In this document: positions 9,075 through 16,413 of the stretch, one piece after another | Layout: each line of letters begins with the position of its first letter | How positions within the stretch are numbered: the first letter of the stretch is position 1 | Origin: Corynebacterium sp. HMSC078H07 | GTDB taxonomy: Bacteria > Actinomycetota > Actinomycetes > Mycobacteriales > Mycobacteriaceae | DNA: 64,000 nucleotides | Assembly: GCF_001812805.1 (NCBI RefSeq) | Contig: NZ_KV810463.1 | Location: 35,178-99,177 of the forward strand | Reading direction: 5' to 3' | Translations under genes and position numbers: made by a program | The notes under the pieces: generated by a model | What the model saw: the letters and a program-made list of their open reading frames with translations, nothing else | What the model was told of the DNA's origin: nothing | The model's database searches: none

Positions 9075-9404
9075 TTATGTGGAAGCCAACTTCTGCACAA
9101 TGAGAGTGTTAAGGGACACCCCTTCGCGTTCCGCTTCGATGGTCAGGTCTCGGTGAAGTGACTGAGGTATGCGAAGATTGAACTTTCCTGAGAAGCTGCG
9201 CTGTCCAAATGGTTCGGGGATGCGTTCGTTGTTGCGTTGCATGTCTTCGAGAGCTTCCTCGACGACGCTGCGCAACTCGGCTTCTGCGGTGGCTGCAGTG
9301 GTATCCAGCCATGACAGGGAAGGAAACTCTAGGACTGTGGCAACGAATTCTCCATCCTCTTCGGACCAGGCGGTTTGATAGGTGTATTTGTCGGCGAGGT
9401 TCAT
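9075..9404 (-). CDS. hicB: HicB-type antitoxin
   Basis: A 109-residue HicB-like protein. The N-terminal half has the partial RNase-H-like HicB fold (TAWSEEDGEFVATVLEFPSLSWLD, then a helix with EALEDM). The C-terminal half (FNLRIPQSLHRDLTIEAEREGVSLNTLIVQKL) is a ribbon-helix-helix DNA-binding domain. Known role: it binds and neutralises the HicA mRNA interferase and represses the operon. Only a remnant of hicA lies upstream (9414-9530), so this antitoxin is an orphan that may still act as a repressor or protect against HicA from elsewhere. The ribosome site AGGAG (9409-9414 region, minus strand) precedes the ATG. Confidence 0.85.
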   Translation of the reverse strand: MNLADKYTYQTAWSEEDGEFVATVLEFPSLSWLDTTAATAEAELRSVVEEALEDMQRNNERIPEPFGQRSFSGKFNLRIPQSLHRDLTIEAEREGVSLNTLIVQKLAST

Positions 9405-9413
9405 GATTTACTC

Positions 9414-9530
9414 CTAGAAATAGAAGTCGCATACGAGCTGCAGCTCGGAGAATCGGACATTGTTTCTCGAGGTCCGCATCTTTGCTAAAGCTTTGTCGGT
9501 TTTGGAAACCACGAGTTTATGGTACCGCAT
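9414..9530 (-). pseudogene. hicA: Truncated hicA toxin remnant
   Basis: Directly upstream of hicB an open frame of 38 codons reads KTDKALAKMRTSRNNVRF followed by a short helix and then TAG. It matches the first half of actinobacterial HicA toxins (pattern K-x-x-K-x-L-A-K-x-R-x-x-x-x-x-x-R-F-x-x-L). The rest, which in HicA carries the G-S-H-H catalytic histidine and the K-x-Y-Q-V-R-Q-L end, is absent: the stop is followed at once by the hicB ribosome site and start. The toxin is therefore very likely inactive. The ATG choice at 9530 is uncertain; ATG at 9479 is an alternative. Confidence 0.68.
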
Positions 9531-9538
9531 ATGGTACC
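9518..9538. promoter_or_regulatory. Paired TATGGTACC repeats upstream of hicAB remnant
   Basis: The 9-mer TATGGTACC occurs at 9518-9526 and again at 9530-9538, exactly 12 bases apart, each containing the palindrome GGTACC. HicB antitoxins autoregulate by binding short repeats at their own promoter, so this is a candidate HicB operator. It overlaps the proposed hicA start. Confidence 0.45.
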
Positions 9539-9554
9539 AAGCTAAAAGGGAGTG

Positions 9555-9854
9555 CTAATTCGGGTAAACCATCGGGCAGTCCTGTGCTTTCCACGCGTCC
9601 GTGCCGCCGTCGACGTTGATGACGTCCCAGCCCTTCGCATGTTCGAGGTACTGGCAGACCTGCATGCTGCGCCCGCCCGCATGGCAGATGACGTAGATAT
9701 CGCGGTCCGGGTCAATCTCGTCGAGTCGTTCCACGAGCTCGCCCATGGGGATGTGGGTTGCGCCTTGAGCGTGTTCGGTGTTCCACTCAAAGTCCTCGCG
9801 GACGTCGATAAGCTGGGCGTTGTCGGGTACTTCGGTAGGTTGTACGTTCTGCAT
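9555..9854 (-). CDS. Rhodanese-domain protein
   Basis: A single-domain rhodanese of 99 residues. The active-site loop CHAGGRS carries the catalytic Cys, preceded by the conserved LIDVRE...EF motif and followed by VDGGTDAWK. Such proteins transfer sulfane sulfur between thiosulfate or persulfides and thiol acceptors in the cytosol. The start at 9854 (MQNVQPTEVPD) fits the family; the longer frame from 9899 adds a Pro/Arg-rich stretch unlike a rhodanese N-terminus. It is divergent from the DUF559 gene that begins about 95 bases away. Its partner is unknown. Confidence 0.88.
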   Translation of the reverse strand: MQNVQPTEVPDNAQLIDVREDFEWNTEHAQGATHIPMGELVERLDEIDPDRDIYVICHAGGRSMQVCQYLEHAKGWDVINVDGGTDAWKAQDCPMVYPN

Positions 9855-9947
9855 GCGCCCCAGCTTACGTGGGTGCGGTTGCAGGGCTGGTGGGGGCACT
9901 TTACTGTGAGCAGTATGGGGGTGGGGCTTTCAATCGGAGGGGGTTAT

Positions 9948-10760
9948 ATGGAGGAGATTGTCGGCCGTGCTGGCTCGGCGGCAGCGGCAAAAGGTGAGGC
10001 GATCAAAATTACGCGGGGGCTGTATCTGCCACGTGAACCAACGGCATACGAGCTAGCGCAAGTGCTCAGCCGGCATTGGCCAGACAGTGCGTTGGACGGA
10101 TATTCCGCGGCGATGGTGCTTCTTGAGCGGAAACCTGGGTTTCCGCTGCAGCTCATACGCGAAAAAGGCCTGGAAGACACCCGCTTTTATGTCTGTCGCC
10201 GCGCCCGCCCCAAGGGGGTATTCCCCTATGACGGGATCAACGTCTGCAATCCGCTGCAGGCGGTGGAAGCCATGGAAGAACGACATGCGGTGATGTTCCT
10301 CGAAAAGTTCCTTGCGGGCAGGGACGCCGAAGGACGGCTGAAGTTGCTCTCCATGGATTTTCGGCGGTTCTCGCAGCACACTCGGCGGGTGTTGGAGAAA
10401 GCGGTGATCGGTGCGGATAGCGTGCCTGAGCGGGCACTTACCCGTGCCTTGGAGCCCTACTTTAGGGTGCGCAACAACGCCAAAATTGGGCCCTATCGGT
10501 GGGATCTCCTTTTAGAGGAGTACAAGATTGCCATCGAAGTCGACGGCTACGCCTATCACCGAGGGGAGAACCGCCGCCAATTCGAGCTTGACCGTCAGAA
10601 GTTGAATGACGCCGTACATCGCGGTTACACGCCGCTCCACTTCACCGCGACCACAATTGAGCATCATCTCGACAAGGTGGTGGAGCAGGTGCGCGGGGTG
10701 GCGCAAGGGACAAAGCGGTATCTGGACCCGCCGTGGATGTGGCACCGGTTCTTTGTGTGA
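9948..10760 (+). CDS. DUF559 Vsr-like endonuclease-fold protein, paralogue 1
   Basis: A 270-residue protein. The N-terminal 70-80 residues (AAKGEAIKITRGLYL...) resemble the winged-helix AbiEi-type domain often fused to DUF559. The C-terminal third (IGPYRWDLLLEEYKIAIEVDG, YAYH, then DRQKLNDAVHRGYTPLHF) is a Vsr/PD-(D/E)xK-like fold with the expected Asp and E-x-D residues. The start at 9948 has GGAGGGGG just upstream and aligns exactly with the start of its paralogue at 15.4-16.2 kb. No DNA cleavage has been shown for this architecture as far as I know; function is open. A palindromic repeat (copy C) begins 24 bases after its stop. Confidence 0.75.
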   Translation: MEEIVGRAGSAAAAKGEAIKITRGLYLPREPTAYELAQVLSRHWPDSALDGYSAAMVLLERKPGFPLQLIREKGLEDTRFYVCRRARPKGVFPYDGINVCNPLQAVEAMEERHAVMFLEKFLAGRDAEGRLKLLSMDFRRFSQHTRRVLEKAVIGADSVPERALTRALEPYFRVRNNAKIGPYRWDLLLEEYKIAIEVDGYAYHRGENRRQFELDRQKLNDAVHRGYTPLHFTATTIEHHLDKVVEQVRGVAQGTKRYLDPPWMWHRFFV

Positions 10761-10783
10761 GGTGTCTTGCGGCAGTTTGATGT

Positions 10784-10842
10784 CGTTCACGGTAGATAAG
10801 GGCGAAAAATTGCGAAAATTTGGGCCTTATTTGCCGTGAACG
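10784..10842. repeat. Palindromic intergenic repeat, copy C
   Basis: The ends CGTTCACGG (10784-10792) and CCGTGAACG (10834-10842) are perfectly complementary, and the similarity of the two arms extends to about 21 bases each. The inner part of the right arm, GGGCCTTATTTG, is shared with the repeats at 16.3-16.4 kb. A downstream stretch (to about 10890) repeats GAACGT-containing units imperfectly. It may also act as a terminator between the convergent genes. Confidence 0.6.
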
Positions 10843-10895
10843 TAGGCAGGGTGGCGCGAACGTAGGGTGGGCGGCGTGAGAACGTGGCGCGGGCT

Positions 10896-11552
10896 TTAGC
10901 GGTGCGCGGAGAGGTACTCCAAAATTGCCTTGACGCGGCGGTTATCCTCGCTGGGATCCAAACGCAGCTTGGTGAAGATATTGGAGACGTGCTTGGCCAC
11001 CGCGGCGGAAGAAAGGACGAGCTCGGCGGCGATGTCCTTGTTGGACTTGCCGCGGGACATCAATTCAAGCACCTCGCGCTCACGCGGGGTGAGCTCGCCC
11101 AAGCCGCTGCGCCCGGAGCTCATGAGAGCCTGCGCCACGGTGGGGTCGATGACGGTGCCGCCCTGGGCCACCACGTCCAAGCTGGAGAGGAAGTCGCGCA
11201 CCTCAGAGACGCGGTCCTTTAAAAGGTAGCCGGTGCCGGCATCGGGGGAGTCGAAGAGCTCGACCGCGTATGCGGGGGCTACGTACTGGGAGAGCACCAT
11301 AACGGGCAGGCCCGGGTAGGCGTTTCTTAAGTTCACGGCGGCCTTCAAACCGTCGTCGCCCATACCTGGCGGCATGCGTACGTCCGTGATGACGATGTCC
11401 GGCAGCTCATCGCGCAGAGAGTCGACCACCGCTTCGAGCGACGGGGCGGAATCTGCCTGGCCCACAATTGAATGGCCGCGGCGCTCCAAAAGGCCGGCGA
11501 GGCCCTCGCGCAGAATGGCGGAGTCATCCGCCACTACGATTCTCAAACTCAT
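10896..11552 (-). CDS. NarL/LuxR-type response regulator
   Basis: A 218-residue response regulator. The receiver domain (1-125) shows the acidic pair DD (9-10), the phospho-acceptor Asp in VITDVRMPPG, and the conserved Lys in YLLKDRV. The GerE-type DNA-binding domain (about 150-212) includes LTPREREVLELMSRGKSNKDIAAELVLSSAAVAKH, shown here in part: LTPREREVL and VAKHVSNIF. It lies 4 bases after the histidine kinase stop, in the same transcription unit, and the pair faces an ABC/peptidase operon that it probably controls. The signal is unknown. Confidence 0.93.
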   Translation of the reverse strand: MSLRIVVADDSAILREGLAGLLERRGHSIVGQADSAPSLEAVVDSLRDELPDIVITDVRMPPGMGDDGLKAAVNLRNAYPGLPVMVLSQYVAPAYAVELFDSPDAGTGYLLKDRVSEVRDFLSSLDVVAQGGTVIDPTVAQALMSSGRSGLGELTPREREVLELMSRGKSNKDIAAELVLSSAAVAKHVSNIFTKLRLDPSEDNRRVKAILEYLSAHR

Positions 11553-11556
11553 TTTT

Positions 11557-12246
11557 CTAAACTCCTGACTGTCCGCGATCGAGAAGAAGAGGAATCGAGC
11601 ACGCCACCCTGGTCGGGCCGCCCGGGGGCGAGGATAGCGTCATCTCCCCGCCAAAGGCAGCAAGTCGCTCGGCCATCCCTGACAGGCCGTGGCCGGGTAC
11701 CACCTGTGCGCCGCCTGGGCCCTCATCCACCACCGCAATCTTTAATGAGGCATCCGCGGTCACCAAAACAGAAACCGGGGCGCCCGGCGCGTACTTCGCC
11801 GCGTTGGTCAACGCCTCCGCACCGAAGAAATAGCCACACGCCAGCACCGAGGCGGAGAGCTCCGGCAGCGGATGCGGGGCGAAGACGCTGACGTGGGGGC
11901 CGTGGGAAGAGGAGACGTCGGCAAGCGCGGCAACGAGACCGTGATCCTGCAGGACCTGTGGATGGATGCCGTGCACCGTCGTACGCAGGGAATTCAGGCC
12001 GCGGTCCACGTCCTGCTTGGCGGCGGTGAGGAGCTCGGTGAGGTCAGAGGGGGCGTCGAGAAGCGCCTCGCCCAGCTTCATACTCGCAGCCACGAGGTAT
12101 TGCTGCGCGCCGTCGTGCAAGTCGCGCTCGATGCGGGCGCGCTCCACCTCATAGGCATCTGCGATGGCGCGGCGCGAGGCCGTGAGCTGCGCAATCTTCT
12201 CCGCTTGCTGCTGTTCGTGGGTGGTCTGGGGCTTTCTTCGGAACAC
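11557..12246 (-). CDS. Cytoplasmic histidine kinase (HisKA_3 type)
   Basis: A 229-residue kinase. The dimerisation/phosphorylation helix contains ERDLHDGAQQ, with the phospho-His at about residue 44. The ATPase domain follows (EALTNAAKYA as N-box, DEGPGG as G1, GHGLSGMAERL as G2). It lacks any transmembrane or sensor domain: the His lies only about 40 residues from the N-terminus. Input must therefore come from the cytosol or through a partner, and the neighbouring ABC permease is a good candidate. Many kinases of this class that respond to antimicrobial stress instead have several membrane helices, so the absence here is notable. Confidence 0.9.
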   Translation of the reverse strand: MFRRKPQTTHEQQQAEKIAQLTASRRAIADAYEVERARIERDLHDGAQQYLVAASMKLGEALLDAPSDLTELLTAAKQDVDRGLNSLRTTVHGIHPQVLQDHGLVAALADVSSSHGPHVSVFAPHPLPELSASVLACGYFFGAEALTNAAKYAPGAPVSVLVTADASLKIAVVDEGPGGAQVVPGHGLSGMAERLAAFGGEMTLSSPPGGPTRVACSIPLLLDRGQSGV

Positions 12247-12280
12247 GGTTCACAGCATAACGGGCGCCACCGATGGCAGG

Positions 12281-12298
12281 GGTAGCGCTGGCACTACC
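12281..12298. promoter_or_regulatory. Palindrome between two-component system and ABC operon
   Basis: GGTAGCGCTGGCACTACC is an 18-bp palindrome with one mismatched pair per arm (GGTAG-x-GC / GC-x-CTACC). It lies in the 110-base divergent gap between the histidine kinase and the ABC transporter genes. NarL-type regulators bind such sites, so it is a candidate operator for the neighbouring response regulator. Confidence 0.5.
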
Positions 12299-12356
12299 GT
12301 AAAGAGTAACGCTAGGGCTGTTCTTTCTGCGGGCCCTTCACGGTGGAATGAGAGAC

Positions 12357-13043
12357 ATGGCAAAGACACTTTCCCTGACAGACATCACCAAGGATTTCGG
12401 CGGCGGCCCGGTGCTCGCTGGAATCTCCCTCGACATTGAACCGGGCGAGCTCGTGGCCGTCATGGGGCCATCTGGCTCCGGCAAGTCCACGCTGCTGCAC
12501 TGCATGTCCGGAGTGCTCACCCCCACGCACGGCAGCGTGCGCTACGGGGACGAGGAGCTCTCCGCGCTTTCCGACGCCCCCCGCTCCCGCCTCCGCCTTC
12601 GCAACTTCGGCTTCGTCTTCCAAGATGGTCAGCTCCTGCCGGAGCTGAGCAACGTGGATAACGTGGCACTGCCCGCCATGCTTAACGGTATGGGGCGGAG
12701 TGCCGCCCGCAAGCGCGCGTTGGAGCTGTTGGACCAGCTGGGCCTGGGCGGCCTGGCGGACCGCCGCCCGGCGCAGGTCTCCGGTGGCCAGGCCCAGCGC
12801 GTGACCATCGCGCGTGCGCTGGTGGCGAACCCGGGCGTTGTCTTCGCCGACGAGCCGACCGGTGCGCTGGATCAGTCCACCGGCCATGAGGTCATGCAGA
12901 TGCTCACCACCATCGTGCGCCAGTCGGGTGCGAGCCTGGTCATGGTCACGCACGACCCGAAGGTGGCCGACTGGATGCAGCGCCGCGTGGAGATTCGCGA
13001 TGGCATCATCCACGACGACCGCCGCCTTGGGGTGATTCGATGA
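12357..13043 (+). CDS. ABC transporter ATPase, MacB/LolD type
   Basis: A 228-residue ATP-binding subunit with Walker A GPSGSGKST, Q-loop FVFQDGQL, signature SGGQAQR, Walker B VVFADEPTGALD and the His switch VTHD. These features define the MacB/LolD/FtsE group, which pairs with FtsX-like permeases rather than forming pores for small solutes. The frame is open from ATG 12348, but 12357 (MAKTL) has a better-placed GGTGGA upstream. The stop overlaps the permease start by 4 bases (ATGA), so they form one operon with the S41 peptidase gene. Confidence 0.92.
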   Translation: MAKTLSLTDITKDFGGGPVLAGISLDIEPGELVAVMGPSGSGKSTLLHCMSGVLTPTHGSVRYGDEELSALSDAPRSRLRLRNFGFVFQDGQLLPELSNVDNVALPAMLNGMGRSAARKRALELLDQLGLGGLADRRPAQVSGGQAQRVTIARALVANPGVVFADEPTGALDQSTGHEVMQMLTTIVRQSGASLVMVTHDPKVADWMQRRVEIRDGIIHDDRRLGVIR

Positions 13044-14440
13044 ACACCGCAACCTTGGTCTTTGACCTGCAGCGCGAATCGATACGCGCGCGCTCCGGTA
13101 CTGGAATTGTCTCGGTGCTGGCGATTGTGAGCCTGACCATTGGTTCCGCCATCGCCTTCCTGGTTGCGGGTGGCACCTGGATGTTCTGGGAACGCGCCCA
13201 GCACGTCGAGGACGCCGCCCCGGCTCTCAAGGAGCCCTTCGGCAACGAGATTGAGTTCTTCCTGTATTCGTGGTTTGCTCTGGCCCTGTTGGCCTGCGCC
13301 TTCATTCTTCCGGCGCTGTTTAACCTCACAGCCCAAGCCGCTGTCCTCGGCGCCTCAGGCAGGGAGCAGCGCCTGGCCACCCTGCGCCTGTTGGGATTGA
13401 GCTCCCGCCAGGTGGAGCGCATGGCCATCGTGGAGACGGGCCTGCAAGCCATCATTGGCATCGTGCTCGGCGGGCTGATCAGCCAGCTCATCGCGCCGGT
13501 CTTCACCCAGCTGGACTTCCAGATGCGCTCCATTTCTTTGCCTGAGATTCTGCTGCCCTGGTGGGGTTATCTGGCCGTGGCCGGCGTGCTCTTTCTGCTG
13601 GCCATCGGTGCAGCACTCGTCGGCATGCGCCGGGTGCGGGTGAGCCCGCTGGGCGTGGCTAAGCGTCAGATGCCCGCGGCTTACCGCTGGTGGCGCGCCA
13701 TCGTCTTCCTTGTCATCGTGGCGGTCGGCGGGGCTTTCCTCTTCGGCAAGGCGGGCCCGCCCACCGCTATGGTCATCGTGGTTATGTTCGGCATGCTGAT
13801 GAGCATCAACCTCATCGCTCCCTTCATCCTGCAGCTCGGCGCGCACATCTTGTCCCTCTTCCCGGGTACCGCGCACTTCGTGGCCTGCCAGCGCGTGGCG
13901 GGTAATGCGCGCCCCGCGTGGAGGCGGAGTGCTGCCATCGGCTTCTTCGGTTACTTGGCGGGATTCCTCGTTACCGCGCCCTTGGGCTCCGATGCCCTGG
14001 CTCTGTCGCTCAAGGAAGACCCCGGAACGAACGTGGTGTTCAAAGACATCTCCACCGGTGTCGTGTTGACCCTCATCTTTGGCTTCACGCTGACCACCAT
14101 GTCCATCATCCTGGGGCAGGTCTCCGGCATTTTTGAGGACAAGGAGCTCATCCGCTCCCTGGATCTCATGGGCGTGCCGCGTGGCTTCCAGTTCCGGTCC
14201 GGCGCGCTTGCGGTCATGGGGCCCGTCGTGGGATTGAGTTTCTTCGGCTTCCTCTTTGGCGGCGGGATTGCCTCGCTGATGTTCTTCTCCAGCGTCGAGT
14301 CAAGCGACGTCAATGTACTCGCCCGCCTGCTCATGGCCTTCGGCTTCTTGGCAGTGGGCTGGCTGGTTACGCTCCTTGCCATCGTGATTGTGGAGCCTCT
14401 CCGCGGTTACGTGTTGCGCACGGGACGGCGAAAAGAATGA
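13040..14440 (+). CDS. FtsX-like ABC permease
   Basis: A 466-residue integral membrane protein with about eight hydrophobic segments. The conserved FtsX-type cytoplasmic coupling helix is visible (LATLRLLGLSSRQVERM), followed by a Gly-rich helix (IIGIVLGGLISQLI). Together with the overlapping ATPase it would form a mechanotransmission or lipid/peptide exporting ABC system. A related pattern in Firmicutes is BceAB-type peptide resistance linked to a two-component system. Here a membrane-anchored S41 peptidase is part of the operon instead. The substrate is unknown. Confidence 0.88.
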   Translation: MNTATLVFDLQRESIRARSGTGIVSVLAIVSLTIGSAIAFLVAGGTWMFWERAQHVEDAAPALKEPFGNEIEFFLYSWFALALLACAFILPALFNLTAQAAVLGASGREQRLATLRLLGLSSRQVERMAIVETGLQAIIGIVLGGLISQLIAPVFTQLDFQMRSISLPEILLPWWGYLAVAGVLFLLAIGAALVGMRRVRVSPLGVAKRQMPAAYRWWRAIVFLVIVAVGGAFLFGKAGPPTAMVIVVMFGMLMSINLIAPFILQLGAHILSLFPGTAHFVACQRVAGNARPAWRRSAAIGFFGYLAGFLVTAPLGSDALALSLKEDPGTNVVFKDISTGVVLTLIFGFTLTTMSIILGQVSGIFEDKELIRSLDLMGVPRGFQFRSGALAVMGPVVGLSFFGFLFGGGIASLMFFSSVESSDVNVLARLLMAFGFLAVGWLVTLLAIVIVEPLRGYVLRTGRRKE

Positions 14441-15369
14441 AAACGGTACTGAAAATCTTCGGTGGCCTGTTCGTCGTTGCTCTCATCGCCGTGGTCGCGG
14501 CCGTGTACTTCTTCGGCCCCTCCTATGGCGGGGTGTTTGCGGGCAAACCCGTATTCCTCTTCAACGCCAGCGAGAAGCGCATCAATACCGCGATGGTGGA
14601 CACCGCAGCTTTCACCGGCATTTACGGCGAAAGCGAAGAATTCCAGCGCGCCCGTGAGGCCTTTAAGGAGGACCCCACGAACCCGGATCTCCTCGATGCC
14701 GCCATTGACGCCGCAGGCGGCAAGCATTCCAAGGTCTTTAGTACGGAGTCGGAGAAGGAGATTGAGAAGACCGCCCCCGTCGTCAACTACGACGACGGTG
14801 TCCTACGCGCCACCGTGCCGTCGATTGGCCGCCATAATGACGGCCAGGCCTACGCGGACACGTTGGCCCAAGGCCTGACTGCCCACCCGGAGGCGTGCGC
14901 TGCCGTGGTGGACCTGCGCGGCAACGGCGGCGGTGACATGGGGCCCATGTACGCGGGGCTCAGCCCGCTGCTGCCGGACGGCACCGCGCTCTCCTTCGTT
15001 AGCCGCATGGGCACTACCGACGTCACCATCGACGGCAACTCCGTCACCGGTGGCGGCACCCCCACCACCACGTCCGGCGGCAAGCTGAACATTCCCGTCG
15101 CCGTGCTTACTGACGACAACACCGCCTCCTCCGCCGAAGCCACCCTCCTGGCTTTCCGTGGCCTCGACAACGTGCGCACCTTCGGCGAGCCGACCGCCGG
15201 CTACGCCTCCGCCAACATGGTCATTGACTACCCGGATGGCCGCTCCCTCATGCTCACCACCGCCAAGGATAAGGCCCGCACCGGTGAGGAATTCGCCGAA
15301 GACCCCATCGCTCCCGATGCCCCGGAATCCGAGCTCGACTCTTGGCTCGCTTCCCGCTGTGGCTCCTAA
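14437..15369 (+). CDS. Membrane-anchored S41-family peptidase
   Basis: A 310-residue protein with one N-terminal transmembrane segment (about 4-25) and an extracytoplasmic S41 core. Seen: VDLRGNGGG (the hallmark of the fold), the Ser region DDNTASSAEATLLA with the probable nucleophile in SSAE, and GEPTAGYAS. There is no PDZ domain. The S41 families (C-terminal processing and tricorn-like proteases) cleave exported proteins. Its ATG overlaps the permease stop (ATGA), so it is the last gene of the operon and may process or degrade a peptide handled by the ABC system, or act in envelope stress. The stop faces the convergent DUF559 gene. Confidence 0.85.
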   Translation: MKTVLKIFGGLFVVALIAVVAAVYFFGPSYGGVFAGKPVFLFNASEKRINTAMVDTAAFTGIYGESEEFQRAREAFKEDPTNPDLLDAAIDAAGGKHSKVFSTESEKEIEKTAPVVNYDDGVLRATVPSIGRHNDGQAYADTLAQGLTAHPEACAAVVDLRGNGGGDMGPMYAGLSPLLPDGTALSFVSRMGTTDVTIDGNSVTGGGTPTTTSGGKLNIPVAVLTDDNTASSAEATLLAFRGLDNVRTFGEPTAGYASANMVIDYPDGRSLMLTTAKDKARTGEEFAEDPIAPDAPESELDSWLASRCGS

Positions 15370-15384
15370 GCACGCTGCGGTTTC

Positions 15385-16218
15385 CTAGCCGCATCGCTCG
15401 CGCTCCCAGCGCCAATAGTGGTGCCATGTCCACGGCGGGGCCACGAAACTGCCCCGCCCTTTTATTACCGCGAGAACCTGCTGGACGGCCACGTCGAGAT
15501 GGTGCTCAATCGTGGCGGCGGTGAAGTGAAGGGGCTGGTAGCCGCGCTGGACGGCGTCGTTAAGCTTCTGGCGGTCGATTTCGAAGCGCTGCCGGTTCTC
15601 GCCTTTGTGATAGGCGTAACCGTCCACCTCGATGGCCACCTTGTGCTCCTCCAGCACTAGGTCCCAGCGGTAGGGGCCAATCTTTAGGTTGTTGCGCACC
15701 TTAACGTGCGGCTCAAGACCGCGCGTCAGGTCGCGCTCCGGCTTACTGTCCGCTCCCACGATGGCCTTCTCCAGCACCTCACGCGTGTGCTTGGAAAGTC
15801 GGCGAAAATCCAACTGCTCGGTCTCGATGCGCGCAGGCCCATGTGCCCCGGCGAAGAAAGCCTCGATGAAAGCCACAGCGTCTTCGTGTGCCATGGACTC
15901 AATGCACTGCAACGGACTGCATACGTTTACCCCGTTCATGCTGCCCAAGGCTTTGGGCCGCGCCCGCCGGCTACGAAAATACGTGCTCGATGCCATCGTT
16001 CCTGCGCGCAGGAACTGAAGCGGAAAAGTCAGTTCTTGGCCAAGATACTGCTGGGCGGCGGAGTAGCCGTCCAAGGCTGAGTCTGGCCAACGCCGCGAGA
16101 CGACTTCAGCGAGTTGGCGCGGCGTTGGCACCGCAGATAAATACAGACCGTGACAGATCTTGATGGCTTGCCCCTTAGCCGCGCGGCGAGTGCCCCCGCG
16201 TCCCTCGAAAATCTCCAT
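15385..16218 (-). CDS. DUF559 Vsr-like endonuclease-fold protein, paralogue 2
   Basis: A 277-residue paralogue of the protein encoded at 9948-10760, alike along its whole length. Shared blocks include WPDSALDGYSAA, RRARPK, VRNN-x-KIGPYRWDL, AIEVDGYAYH and DRQKLNDAV. The same winged-helix-like N-terminus and Vsr-like C-terminus with Asp and E-x-D residues are present. The two copies are clearly diverged rather than a recent duplication. Two palindromic repeats (D1, D2) begin 14 bases upstream of its start. It is convergent with the S41 peptidase gene. A role in defence or in processing the repeats is speculative. Confidence 0.75.
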   Translation of the reverse strand: MEIFEGRGGTRRAAKGQAIKICHGLYLSAVPTPRQLAEVVSRRWPDSALDGYSAAQQYLGQELTFPLQFLRAGTMASSTYFRSRRARPKALGSMNGVNVCSPLQCIESMAHEDAVAFIEAFFAGAHGPARIETEQLDFRRLSKHTREVLEKAIVGADSKPERDLTRGLEPHVKVRNNLKIGPYRWDLVLEEHKVAIEVDGYAYHKGENRQRFEIDRQKLNDAVQRGYQPLHFTAATIEHHLDVAVQQVLAVIKGRGSFVAPPWTWHHYWRWERERCG

Positions 16219-16231
16219 GTGCCCCCGATGA

Positions 16232-16297
16232 GTACGTTTCTAACAATTAAGCCCCCAGAAACCGCTGTTTTCGGCCCCCTATTTGATCGAATCGTAC
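16232..16297. repeat. Palindromic intergenic repeat, copy D1
   Basis: The left arm at 16232-16256 (GTACGTTTCTAACAATTAAG...) and the right arm at 16273-16297 (ending GATCGAATCGTAC) are largely complementary. The right arm contains GGCCCCCTATTTGATCGA, nearly identical to the right arm of copy D2. Confidence 0.6.
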
Positions 16298-16334
16298 GTC
16301 ACGAACGAGGAGTTGTCGCGGCGACAAAGAAAAA

Positions 16335-16400
16335 GGACGTTTCGATCAACTAAGGCCTCTCAAACCCCCGGATTTTGGGCCCTATTTGATCGAAACGTCC
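16335..16400. repeat. Palindromic intergenic repeat, copy D2
   Basis: A perfect 14-bp terminal inverted repeat, GGACGTTTCGATCA (16335-16348) and TGATCGAAACGTCC (16387-16400); the arms extend inward with mismatches to GGCC. It lies between the DUF559 gene and the stop of ppa and could also terminate ppa transcription on the minus strand. Confidence 0.7.
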
Positions 16401-16413
16401 CCAGAAACGCGAA

